From: a bacterium
Lineage (GTDB): Bacteria; Actinomycetota; Acidimicrobiia; Acidimicrobiales; CATQHL01
Assembly (NCBI GenBank): GCA_026713745.1
Contig: JAPONU010000099.1
Location: 1 to 14,498, forward strand
DNA length: 14,498 nt
Reading direction: 5' to 3'
Part shown: positions 6,949 to 13,669 of the stretch, one piece after another
How the letters are laid out: every line of letters begins with the position of its first letter
How positions within the stretch are numbered: the stretch's first letter is position 1
Made by a program: the position numbers and the translations under genes
The notes under the pieces: generated by a model
What the model was told of the DNA's origin: nothing
Database searches by the model: none
What the model saw: only the letters and a program-made list of their open reading frames with translations

Positions 6949-7830
6949 TCAGGTGCGGTACTGGCCGGGTTGGCCCCAGCGGCTGCCGCGGTCGCTGCGG
7001 TGGCCGAAGGACTGGCCCAGGTTGACCTCGGCGAACTCGGCCGGCGACTCGCCGGTGGTGGCGTACTCGTAGAGGGCGGTCTGGTACACCGCGCTCAGCG
7101 CCGAGGCCACCACGGCGCCGAAGATCATCAACAGGCCGCCGACGATGACACCGAAGACGCCCAGCGGCCCCGAACCCAGGAATATGGCGATGAGCAGCCC
7201 GGGCAGCATCAGGATGAAGCCCACGATGGAGAGCCCCGCCTGGGCGACGAGGTTCTCGCCCCAGGTCCGACGCAGCAGGTTCTTGGAGCGCCCGATGGCC
7301 GCGAACGCGCCGGCACCCTCGGCGATGATGATCGGCATGACCAGGAAGGTCAGGGCGCGCCACGCCAGGTCCAGGAGGCTGCCCATGATCGCCCCGAAGA
7401 TTCCGGCGCGGTCCCGTGCCGCCGCCTGGATGGTGTTGATGATGAACCCGACCACCAGAGCCACGATCGCCCACGGGGCGATGGCACCTATGCGCCCCCA
7501 GGCGCCGCGGATCGCGCTGGCCACCGTGGGGTCACCGCCGGTGAGCCGCTCGCGGGCCCCGTGCACGAGGGCCCCCTGGAAGAAGTACACGGCAATGGCG
7601 GCGACGATGACACCCAGGATGATCAGCAGCACCGAGCCCCCGCCGACCTCCATGTCGTATAGGCCGTCGGCCGGGTCGTAGCTGACGAGGGCGATGATGA
7701 GAAAGACGATCCCGGCGATGATCAGTGCCGCCACGCCGCCGAGCACCGGTAGCCACAGCAACTCCTTGTCCTTGCGCAGGACGCGCCAAGACGTCTTGCC
7801 GAGTTCCCAGGATCGTGCGAAGTACCCCAT
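6949..7830 (-). CDS. DUF6159-type polytopic membrane protein
   Basis: A 293-residue integral membrane protein. The ATG at 7830 is preceded by GAGGAG with 7-nt spacing on the minus strand, and it gives the family-like opening MGYFARSWELGKTSWRVLRK. About six hydrophobic segments can be seen, at residues 26-50, 66-88, 118-137, 147-170, 196-218 and 222-247. A cytoplasmic loop with GRSKNLLRRTWGENL lies between helices four and five. This pattern matches what I know as DUF6159 proteins of actinobacteria and archaea, for which no function is established. The C-terminal tail (about 45 residues) is polar, ending in Ser/Arg/Gly-rich sequence. It sits downstream of acuI on the same strand with a 108-bp gap, and a hairpin there suggests it may be transcribed separately. 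Confidence 0.88.
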   Translation of the reverse strand: MGYFARSWELGKTSWRVLRKDKELLWLPVLGGVAALIIAGIVFLIIALVSYDPADGLYDMEVGGGSVLLIILGVIVAAIAVYFFQGALVHGARERLTGGDPTVASAIRGAWGRIGAIAPWAIVALVVGFIINTIQAAARDRAGIFGAIMGSLLDLAWRALTFLVMPIIIAEGAGAFAAIGRSKNLLRRTWGENLVAQAGLSIVGFILMLPGLLIAIFLGSGPLGVFGVIVGGLLMIFGAVVASALSAVYQTALYEYATTGESPAEFAEVNLGQSFGHRSDRGSRWGQPGQYRT

Positions 7831-7920
7831 CGGGTTTCTCCTCGTGGTCGATTCGTCCGCAGCCGCCAAGAGGGACTGCTGCTACCGCCTCCCCCCCGGG
7901 CCGCCAACTCGCAGCGTACT

Positions 7921-7944
7921 GCCTGAGCGCCTCGATAATCAGGC
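7921..7944 (-). terminator. Weak hairpin over the acuI stop
   Basis: GCCTGA (7921-7926) and TCAGGC (7939-7944) are reverse complements with a 12-nt loop, and an alternative CGCCT/AGGCG pairing overlaps them. The right arm contains the acuI stop codon. This is a possible weak transcription stop between acuI and the DUF6159-type gene. Confidence 0.3.
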
Positions 7945-8928
7945 GTTCACGTCCACCACGACCCGGCCGCGCACCGCGCCGGCGAGGATGTCGGCGGCCA
8001 CCCGGGGAACCTCCGCCAGGGGCACCTCGCTGGTGATGGATTCCAGGGTGGCGCTGTCCAGATCGGTGGCCAACCGGCTCCAGGCCTCGGTCCGCCGGGC
8101 CGCCGGCTGGTACACGCAGTTGACGCCCAGCAGGCTGACGCCCCGGAGGATGAACGGGAACACGGTCCCGGAAAGGTCGGAGCCGCCGGCCAGCCCACAG
8201 GCGGCCACGCAACCCTCGGGTTCGAGGGCCGCGATGAGGTTCACGAGGGTGTGGCTGCCGACGGTATCCACGCCGGCCGCCCAGCGCGGTCTCGCCATCG
8301 GCCGGCCGCCGGGCTCGCTCAGTTCCGCGCGGTCGATGACCTCGGTGGTGCCGAGCGAGCGCAGGTAGTCGCCCTCGGTGCCGGCCCGACCCGTGGAGGC
8401 CACCACGTCGTAGCCCAGCTTCGCCAGGACGGCCACCGCCACGCTGCCCACGCCACCGGCGGCGCCGGTGACGATCACCGGTCCGTCGCCGGGGGCCACA
8501 CCTTGATCCTCCAGTGCCATCACGCAGAGCATGGCGGTGTAGCCGGCTGTGCCGATGGCGGCCGCGGCGCGGGTGTCGATGCCGGTGGGCAGGCGCGTCA
8601 GCCAGCCGGCATCCACCCGGGCCTTCTGGGCCATGCCGCCCCAGTGCTTCTCGCCGAGGTCCCAGCCGTTGACGGTCACCCGGTCGCCGGGGCGCCAGTC
8701 GGCGTGGTCGCTGGCCTCGACGACGCCCGCCAGATCGATGCCGGGCACCAGCGGCCAGCTGCGCACCACCGGCGCGCCGTTGCAGATTGCCAGGCCGTCC
8801 TTGTAGTTGACCGTGGAGTAGTCCACGGCGACGGTCACCTCACGGTCCGGGAGTTGATCCTCGTCCAGCCTGCTGATGCTGCGTTCGAATCCGTCGTCGG
8901 TCTTGGACAGCAGCAGGGCGGTGAACAT
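7939..8928 (-). CDS. acuI: AcuI/YhdH-type acryloyl-CoA reductase (zinc-independent MDR, NADPH)
   Basis: A 329-residue medium-chain dehydrogenase/reductase of the AcuI/YhdH group, which reduces toxic acryloyl-CoA to propionyl-CoA with NADPH. That reaction matters in 3-hydroxypropionate and DMSP breakdown. Seen are YSTVNYKDGL (37-46), the VPGIDLAGVV segment (61-70), the Rossmann loop VTGAAGGVGSVAV (153-165) and STGR (178-181), which fits NADPH phosphate binding. The catalytic and structural zinc ligands of alcohol dehydrogenases are absent, as expected for this branch. GGGAGG lies just before the ATG. The length is normal for the family. No DMSP lyase or propionyl-CoA gene is visible nearby, so a general acrylyl-CoA detoxification role is as likely as DMSP use. 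The crotonase at 11872-12699 is not obviously linked. Confidence 0.93.
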   Translation of the reverse strand: MFTALLLSKTDDGFERSISRLDEDQLPDREVTVAVDYSTVNYKDGLAICNGAPVVRSWPLVPGIDLAGVVEASDHADWRPGDRVTVNGWDLGEKHWGGMAQKARVDAGWLTRLPTGIDTRAAAAIGTAGYTAMLCVMALEDQGVAPGDGPVIVTGAAGGVGSVAVAVLAKLGYDVVASTGRAGTEGDYLRSLGTTEVIDRAELSEPGGRPMARPRWAAGVDTVGSHTLVNLIAALEPEGCVAACGLAGGSDLSGTVFPFILRGVSLLGVNCVYQPAARRTEAWSRLATDLDSATLESITSEVPLAEVPRVAADILAGAVRGRVVVDVNA

Positions 8929-9003
8929 GCGGGCCTCCCGAATGCCAGGGCGGGTACGGCCCGAGCCTATGGCCTCGCGGGCTCCCCACCCACGGCCGGC
9001 CGG

Positions 9004-9876
9004 TCACACCACCAGGCCCTGGATCTCGGCCACCGGGGCGTAGACGGACGAACTGCGGGTGACAGCTCCCAGCGGTCCGCGCATGCCACCGAGTCCGACG
9101 GTGGTGAAGCTGCCCACGAAGGTGACCGTGGCGGTGATCCTGTAGCGGTCTCCGGAAGCACCGTCGGAGGAGTGCCGGTAGGTGTACTTGCAGGTGCTCA
9201 GCGCGTCGCTGAAACCCGGGACCCACGGGGTCCCCGGGCCCACGCAGGTGATCGAGTCGCCGTTGCCCATCTTCCAGCGCACCACCGTCGGTGTGGCGAA
9301 GATCGTGACCACGTATCCCCAGACCATGATCGTCGTGGTGTAGGTGCGCCAGTAGGACGGCGACAGCCAGAGCCACGTCGGGGTCTGCACCAGCAGCCCC
9401 GAGCGGTGACCCGGAGAGGTGTGGATGGTCGGCGGGGGCGGGTTGAGGGCTCCCATCGCCGAGGACATCACGGTGGAGGACCTGGGGCGGGGGCGCGGCT
9501 TGCTCGGCGCCAGGGTGAGAGTCCGGATGTATTTCCCGTCGCTGCCGCAGAGGTCGACGATGTAGTTGCCGTCGTCCTGCAGGTAGAAGGAGCTGCAGTA
9601 ATTCAGGCCGCCGGTGGGCCTCTCGTCGGGCTCTTCGGAGGTCGTGGGCCGTTCGACGGTCAGCGTGGAGCAGAAGGTGTCGCCGTCGCTGCAGTTCTCG
9701 ACTTCGGTGGAGTCGGCTGCGGTCACGCCGGGCGCTGCCGCCGCGACCGTCCCGGCCGCCGTCAGGAGGGCGACCGCGGCTCGCCCCCAACGCCGCCTCC
9801 TTCCCGCACGGTCCGTGACGCGGGGGCTGCTGCTTCCAGTGGTGGCGCTCGGTGGATGTTCGACTGCATGACGCAT
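9004..9876 (-). CDS. Secreted PKD-like protein of unknown function
   Basis: A 290-residue exported protein. The ATG at 9876 is preceded by AAAGGA at 7-nt spacing. The first 25 residues are polar, then RRRRWGR and a hydrophobic stretch (33-48) with an Ala-rich cleavage region near 46-54 form a late signal peptide. The mature part has a small Cys-containing domain (C62, C69, C94, C110), a basic Pro/Arg linker (about 124-133), WLWLSPSYW (168-176), and a beta-rich segment with WKMGNGD (201-207), a Cys at 211 followed by GPGTPW, and a later CKYTY. The W-x-M-G-x-G-D and C-x-GPGTP-x combination resembles secreted actinobacterial proteins with PKD-like folds (from memory). The start overlaps the upstream gene by 115 nt. 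I do not recognise a function; a cell-surface or adhesion role is a guess. Confidence 0.8.
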   Translation of the reverse strand: MRHAVEHPPSATTGSSSPRVTDRAGRRRRWGRAAVALLTAAGTVAAAAPGVTAADSTEVENCSDGDTFCSTLTVERPTTSEEPDERPTGGLNYCSSFYLQDDGNYIVDLCGSDGKYIRTLTLAPSKPRPRPRSSTVMSSAMGALNPPPPTIHTSPGHRSGLLVQTPTWLWLSPSYWRTYTTTIMVWGYVVTIFATPTVVRWKMGNGDSITCVGPGTPWVPGFSDALSTCKYTYRHSSDGASGDRYRITATVTFVGSFTTVGLGGMRGPLGAVTRSSSVYAPVAEIQGLVV

Positions 9877-10790
9877 CCGTCGGTCCTTTCTTTGTGAATT
9901 GCCTGCTCGAAGATCTCCGCGACTCGCCACGCGTCGCCGGTGCGTCGCATCAGTGCCAGATGCACCACCGTCGCCCGCTCGTCGTTGTGCACGCGGCCCG
10001 TTGACACGTCGTAGAGGACGGCGGTGTCGACGAAGCAGTCCAGGACTTCGGCGCTGTCGGAGTCCCAGCCCTCGATGCGAACGATCCGGCCTGCGCCGTG
10101 GTCGTCCGGTAGGCGCAGGGCAATGCCCTCGGTCACCCGCCCCACCAGCACGCCGACGGTGCGGCTGCGCAGCGGCTCGACGCTGTGTCGACCGATCCCC
10201 GGATGGTCGGGGTTCACCGGGTGGACGGCCGCGGCCCAGTAGCTGTCCCAGAACGCGGTGTAGGCACCGAGGATCGCCGCGGCGACATCGGCCGGAGGGT
10301 CATTGCCCTGGGGGGACGAGACGAGCGGCACCGGTCCATGCGGTGTTGCCGACCCGGGTACCGGCCTGTGGGACACCGTCGGTCCGGGCAGCACTTCGAC
10401 GGGTCCCGGCGGTGCGGTGGCGGTGGAAGCGCCGCGCCCTGCCGCCGGCGAGGGGCTCCTGGTGCGGTCGCCGGCGCGGCCGGCCCGGGTGGCTTCGGGG
10501 TTCCGCCCCGGGTGCGGCGCCCCGGGAACTTGCCGGTGGTCACCATCGGCGGTGTTGCCGAGATCCCTCGGCGGGCCATCGAGGTGCCCGATGGGTGCGG
10601 GCTCCCGCGGGGCGCCACCGGTCTTGCCGCCGAGTTCGAGGGCTCCGGAACCCGCTGCGGGATCCGCCGGCGGCTGCGCGTTCCCGGCAGCACCGTCGAG
10701 GGCGACCTGTCCGGCTGGTGCGCAGGCCGGGGTCAGCGCCAGTGCGGCGATAAGCCCGATCGTTGTTAGATATCTTTCAGTTAGTCTCAC
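9762..10790 (-). CDS. Proline-rich exported (possible lipo-) protein with NTF2-like C-terminal domain
   Basis: A 342-residue protein starting with GTG at 10790. The N-terminus RLTERYLTTIGLIAALAL followed by TPAC (Cys23) looks like an export signal. The lipobox is imperfect (Thr at -3, Pro at -2), so lipid anchoring is uncertain. Residues 24 to about 165 are low-complexity Pro/Gly/Ala/Arg-rich, probably a wall-spanning linker. From about 168, ILGAYTAFWDSYWAAAV opens a globular domain that ends near GDAWRVAEIFEQ and TDGC, resembling NTF2/SnoaL-like domains of actinobacterial lipoproteins. The last 45 or so residues run over the start of the downstream secreted gene. No Shine-Dalgarno is visible, but TAGTCT lies 7 nt before the GTG, consistent with a leaderless start. 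A palindrome covers this start. The function is unknown. Confidence 0.75.
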   Translation of the reverse strand: MRLTERYLTTIGLIAALALTPACAPAGQVALDGAAGNAQPPADPAAGSGALELGGKTGGAPREPAPIGHLDGPPRDLGNTADGDHRQVPGAPHPGRNPEATRAGRAGDRTRSPSPAAGRGASTATAPPGPVEVLPGPTVSHRPVPGSATPHGPVPLVSSPQGNDPPADVAAAILGAYTAFWDSYWAAAVHPVNPDHPGIGRHSVEPLRSRTVGVLVGRVTEGIALRLPDDHGAGRIVRIEGWDSDSAEVLDCFVDTAVLYDVSTGRVHNDERATVVHLALMRRTGDAWRVAEIFEQAIHKERTDGCVMQSNIHRAPPLEAAAPASRTVREGGGVGGEPRSPS

Positions 10791-10850
10791 ACATGCAAGA
10801 CTAACTGGGACAAATTAGAAATACATCGAACGACTAGATATTTCTTCTAT
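10761..10850. promoter_or_regulatory. A+T-rich promoter island
   Basis: 59 of these 90 bases are A or T, in a window that is otherwise strongly G+C-rich. The island spans the gap after the CDF transporter stop and the first codons of the proline-rich gene. It includes the 8-bp palindrome AGATATCT (10768-10775) and an imperfect direct repeat, TAGATATCTTTC (10767-10778) with TAGATATTTC (10835-10844). It probably holds the promoter of the secreted-protein pair. Confidence 0.5.
10778..10807. promoter_or_regulatory. Perfect 10-bp palindrome over the start of the proline-rich gene
   Basis: CAGTTAGTCT (10778-10787) and AGACTAACTG (10798-10807) are exact reverse complements around a 10-nt spacer. 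On the minus strand the spacer ends with the GTG start (10790-10788). The upstream arm contains TAGTCT, a TANNNT -10 candidate placed 7 nt before the GTG. It could be an operator over a leaderless promoter or, if transcription starts further upstream, an mRNA hairpin with the start codon in its loop. Confidence 0.6.
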
Positions 10851-11765
10851 TCAGTCCTCCCGGAACAGGTCGGGCTCGACATAGATCACCTGGGTGATCG
10901 GCACGGCCGCCCGCAGGCGGGCCTCGGCGGCGTCGATCGCGGCAGCCAAGCCGGCCACATCCAGCGCGGGGTCGAACTCGGCCTTGAGTGCCACGAGGAG
11001 TTCCTCAGGCCCGAGATGCTGGGTGCGCAGGTGAATGACCCTGCGCACCTCGGGCGCGGCCGATGCCGCTTCGAGGAGGTGCCGGCGATGCTCGGGGAGC
11101 GCCCCCTCGCCGATCAGGAGACTCTTCAGTTCGACCGCCAGCAGGATTGCGATCACGCCCAGCAGCGCCCCGATGCACAGGGTGCCGATCCCGTCCCAGA
11201 CGGCGTTGCCGGTGACGTCCGCCAGCACCACGGCCGCCAGCGCCACCACCAGCCCCGCCAGGGCGCCCAGGTCCTCCAGAAGGACGACGGGAAGTTCCGG
11301 CGACCGGCTGCGGCGGATGAACCGCCACCAGGTCGTATCACCGCGCAGCGGGCGCGCCTCGCCGATGGCGGTGCGGAACGACAGGCCCTCCAGCAGGATC
11401 CCGGTGCCCAGAATGCCAACCGCCCACCACACCCCCCTTATGTCGTGAGGGTGCCGCACCTTGTCGATTCCCTCGTAGACGGCGAAGCCCGCCCCGAGAG
11501 TGAAGATCACGAGCGCCACGATGAACGACCAGAAGTAGCGCTCGCGCCCGTAGCCGAAGGGGTGCTCCGCCGAGGGCCGCTTTGTGGCCCGCCGGACGCC
11601 GAGCAGCAGCAGGGCCTGATTTCCCGCGTCGGCGACGGAGTGGATCGCCTCGGCAAGCATGGAGGAGGAGCCGGTGAAGAAGAAGCCCACGAACTTCGCC
11701 ACCGCGATTCCCGTGTTGGCCACCAGGGCGGCGACGACCGACTTGGTCCCCACCTCAGCGGCCAT
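10851..11765 (-). CDS. Cation diffusion facilitator (SLC30A9-like) metal transporter
   Basis: A 304-residue inner-membrane cation/proton antiporter of the cation diffusion facilitator family, expected to export zinc or a similar divalent metal. The ATG at 11765 is preceded by GGGAG at 6-nt spacing, and the sequence then matches the family N-terminus directly. TM2 carries AIHSVADAGNQ with ligands His42 and Asp46. The family loop RPSAEHPFGYGRERYFW (63-79) follows. TM5 has LLEDLGALAG (from 162), so the usual second HxxxD/DxxxD pair is reduced to Glu164-Asp165. I recall this from SLC30A9-like members, which may differ in metal specificity. The C-terminal cytoplasmic domain (about residues 215-304) ends in VIYVEPDLFRED, as in related proteins. 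It is divergent from the crotonase gene. Confidence 0.92.
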   Translation of the reverse strand: MAAEVGTKSVVAALVANTGIAVAKFVGFFFTGSSSMLAEAIHSVADAGNQALLLLGVRRATKRPSAEHPFGYGRERYFWSFIVALVIFTLGAGFAVYEGIDKVRHPHDIRGVWWAVGILGTGILLEGLSFRTAIGEARPLRGDTTWWRFIRRSRSPELPVVLLEDLGALAGLVVALAAVVLADVTGNAVWDGIGTLCIGALLGVIAILLAVELKSLLIGEGALPEHRRHLLEAASAAPEVRRVIHLRTQHLGPEELLVALKAEFDPALDVAGLAAAIDAAEARLRAAVPITQVIYVEPDLFRED

Positions 11766-11859
11766 GCGATCTCCCGGGGAGTGGGGTTCGAGCCGGCCTG
11801 AACATGCCACCATCGGTAGCTCAAGGATCCTCGCCGGGGTGGCACATCGGGCTCACCGT

Positions 11860-11865
11860 TAGGCT
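11860..11865 (+). promoter_or_regulatory. Candidate leaderless -10 box for the crotonase gene
   Basis: TAGGCT is followed by 6 nt and then the ATG, and no convincing Shine-Dalgarno lies in front of the start. This TANNNT-(6-7)-start layout is typical of leaderless actinobacterial transcripts. No recognisable -35 is seen in the 106-bp divergent gap shared with the CDF gene. Confidence 0.4.
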
Positions 11866-11871
11866 GAGCGC

Positions 11872-12699
11872 ATGGCCGGAGGCAACGGATCGCAGGTCAC
11901 GGGCCACGTTCGCGCGAGCCGCAACGGCGACATCGGTGAGGTGCTGCTGGACAACCCCGCACGTCGCAATCCTCTCAGCCTGGCGGTCCTCCGGGATCTC
12001 ATCTCAGCGGTCGGCGAGTTCGGCGCCGACCCCGCGGTGCGGGTCATCGTCATCTCCGGGACCCCGCCCGCGTTCAGTGCCGGCCACGACCTAGCGGAGA
12101 TGGTCGACCGCTCCGGCGACTTCTACGAGGAGTTGTTCGACGTCTGCTGCGAGTTGATGGCGGTCATCCGCAATGTGCCGCAACCGGTCTTGGCCGCCGT
12201 GGACGGCATCGCCACAGCGGCCGGCTGCCAGGTCGTGGCGGCCTGCGACCTCGTCGTGGCGACGGACCGGAGCCGCTTCGCCACCCCCGGCGTCCGCATC
12301 GGCCTGTTCTGCTCGGTGCCCATGGTGCCCCTGTCCCGCGCTATCGGGCGCAAGCGGGCCCTGGAGATGCTGCTAACCGGCGATCCCATCGACGCCGCCA
12401 CCGCCGCCGATTGGGGGCTGGTGAACAGGGTGGTGCCCGCCGGCGAATTGCAGGCCGCCGTGGCCGACCTCGCCGGGCGGATCGGACACTTCAGCGCCGA
12501 CGTGTTGGCGATCGGCAAGCGGGCCTTCTACGAGCAGCTCGACCGCACCGAGCCGGAGGCCTACCGTTACACCCACCAGGTCATGGTGGCCAACGCCGCC
12601 ATGGACGACGCCCAGGAGGGCATCGGCGCGTTCTTGCAGAAACGCCCGCCGGTTTGGCCCGCACCGTCGACGGCGCCCGGGGACCCGCCGGCGGTGTAG
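11872..12699 (+). CDS. ECHDC3-like crotonase-superfamily protein (enoyl-CoA hydratase-like)
   Basis: A 275-residue crotonase-fold protein. The oxyanion-hole regions are present: FSAGHDL (68-74) and GIATAAGCQVV (112-122). In authentic enoyl-CoA hydratases the two catalytic glutamates follow GGGC and sit in PExxxG. Here the corresponding positions are Gln120 (AAGCQ) and Gly140 (ATPGVRIGLFCS). The string ATPGVRIGLFCSVP closely resembles the ECHDC3 branch, which has the same substitutions and whose reaction is poorly defined. A CoA-thioester substrate is likely, but plain hydration of enoyl-CoA is doubtful. The C-terminus (residues 260-275) is Pro-rich. The stop is 4 nt from the aminopeptidase start, so the two genes are almost certainly cotranscribed, although no functional link is evident. 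Confidence 0.9.
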   Translation: MAGGNGSQVTGHVRASRNGDIGEVLLDNPARRNPLSLAVLRDLISAVGEFGADPAVRVIVISGTPPAFSAGHDLAEMVDRSGDFYEELFDVCCELMAVIRNVPQPVLAAVDGIATAAGCQVVAACDLVVATDRSRFATPGVRIGLFCSVPMVPLSRAIGRKRALEMLLTGDPIDAATAADWGLVNRVVPAGELQAAVADLAGRIGHFSADVLAIGKRAFYEQLDRTEPEAYRYTHQVMVANAAMDDAQEGIGAFLQKRPPVWPAPSTAPGDPPAV

Positions 12700-12703
12700 G
12701 GGA

Positions 12704-13669
12704 GTGGCCAAGCGCAAACGGCGGCCGCTGGTGCGGTCCGCCTCGGTGCAACCGGGCATCGTCGGGCCGCCCCGACCGGTACCCCTCCACATCACACGCC
12801 CGCCGTATGTCCGTAACGCCGGAGGGGAGCCGGGGCCGCCGCGCATGGCACCGGCGCGCTCACCGGCGGAGATCGAGGCGATGCGCCGGGCGGGGGCGGC
12901 CGCCGCCGAGGTCCTGCTCATCGCCGGCCGGCAGGTGGCCCCCGGCGTCACCACCGACGCCATTGACAAGGTCGTCCACAGCGAGGTGCTCGCCAGGGGT
13001 GCGTACCCCAGCCCGCTCGGCTACCGCACTTTCCCGAAGTCCGTCTGCACGTCGGTGAACGAGGTCATCTGCCACGGCATCCCCGACAGCCGCCCGCTGG
13101 CGGCAGGTGACATCGTGAACATCGACGTCACCGTGTACCTCGAGGGCGTGCACGGAGACACGTCGGCCATGTTCTACGTGGGTGAGGGCAGCGCCGAGAG
13201 CCGCCGGCTCGTGGAGGGCACGTTACGGTCGCTGCAGGCGGCGATCGCCGTCGTGGCGCCGGGTGTTCCGGTGAGTGCCATCGGCCGGGCCATCGAGGGA
13301 GTGGCGCGGCCGCAGCGTCTCGGTGTGGTGCGCGAGTTCGTGGGCCACGGCGTGGGGACCGACTTCCACGGCAGCCTGCAGATTCCCCACTATCACGATC
13401 CGCGCAACGCGACACCGCTGACCGAGGGCACGACCTTCACGATCGAACCGATGCTCACGCTCGGCAGCGCGCAGGTGGAACTCTGGAGTGACGGTTGGAC
13501 CGCGGTGACCGCCGACCGGTCCCGGACGGCGCAGTTCGAGCACACGCTCCTCGTGACGGCCGACGGTGTCGAGATCCTCACCGTCACCGCCGACGGCCGC
13601 TGCGCGCACGACCTCTCGGTCGCGCCGGCCACCCGAGCGCGAGCCGGGGGAACTAGAGCGGATCGATAG
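12704..13669 (+). CDS. map: Methionine aminopeptidase type I with N-terminal linker (MapB-like)
   Basis: A 321-residue type I methionine aminopeptidase that removes initiator methionine from nascent proteins. Five metal ligands are in place: Asp141, Asp152, His215, Glu248 and Glu279, with His124 in VICHGIPD. Residues 1-47 carry a basic MAKRKRRPLVR start and then QPGIVGPPRPVP and ITRPPYV, the extended PxxP-type linker seen in mycobacterial MapB. That homology supports the long start at the GTG (12704) over the ATG at 12845. The purine-rich AGGGGA touches the start, so initiation may depend on translation coming from the crotonase gene. About 30 residues extend beyond the usual end near VEILT, and this tail overlaps the convergent DegV gene by 17 nt. 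An additional map copy elsewhere in the genome is likely but not visible here. Confidence 0.93.
   Translation: MAKRKRRPLVRSASVQPGIVGPPRPVPLHITRPPYVRNAGGEPGPPRMAPARSPAEIEAMRRAGAAAAEVLLIAGRQVAPGVTTDAIDKVVHSEVLARGAYPSPLGYRTFPKSVCTSVNEVICHGIPDSRPLAAGDIVNIDVTVYLEGVHGDTSAMFYVGEGSAESRRLVEGTLRSLQAAIAVVAPGVPVSAIGRAIEGVARPQRLGVVREFVGHGVGTDFHGSLQIPHYHDPRNATPLTEGTTFTIEPMLTLGSAQVELWSDGWTAVTADRSRTAQFEHTLLVTADGVEILTVTADGRCAHDLSVAPATRARAGGTRADR

Noticed and set aside
7831..7869. Longer start for the DUF6159-type protein
   Set aside because: GAGGAG sits correctly before the ATG at 7830, and the family N-terminus begins there.
8929..9003. G+C palindromes such as GGCCGGCCGG near 8994
   Set aside because: Short self-complementary G/C strings are expected by chance in DNA of this composition, and nothing else points to a site.
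8251..9897. 548-codon plus-strand frame opposite acuI and the secreted gene
   Set aside because: It crosses two well-supported minus-strand genes and their gap, with low-complexity His/Gly/Arg composition and no domain.
9877..9930. Longer start for the secreted PKD-like protein
   Set aside because: It would deepen the overlap with the upstream gene, and the ATG at 9876 has its own AAAGGA.
10185..10818. Several plus-strand frames opposite the proline-rich exported protein
   Set aside because: The minus frame has an export signal and a recognisable C-terminal domain. The plus frames are Arg/Pro/Gly-rich shadows.
11016..11801. 261-codon plus-strand frame opposite the CDF gene
   Set aside because: The CDF frame has clear membrane segments and metal ligands; this one has neither and is Gln/His/Gly-rich noise.
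11766..11813. Longer start (11813) for the CDF transporter
   Set aside because: The 16 extra residues are polar and unlike the family, while the ATG at 11765 has GGGAG at proper spacing.
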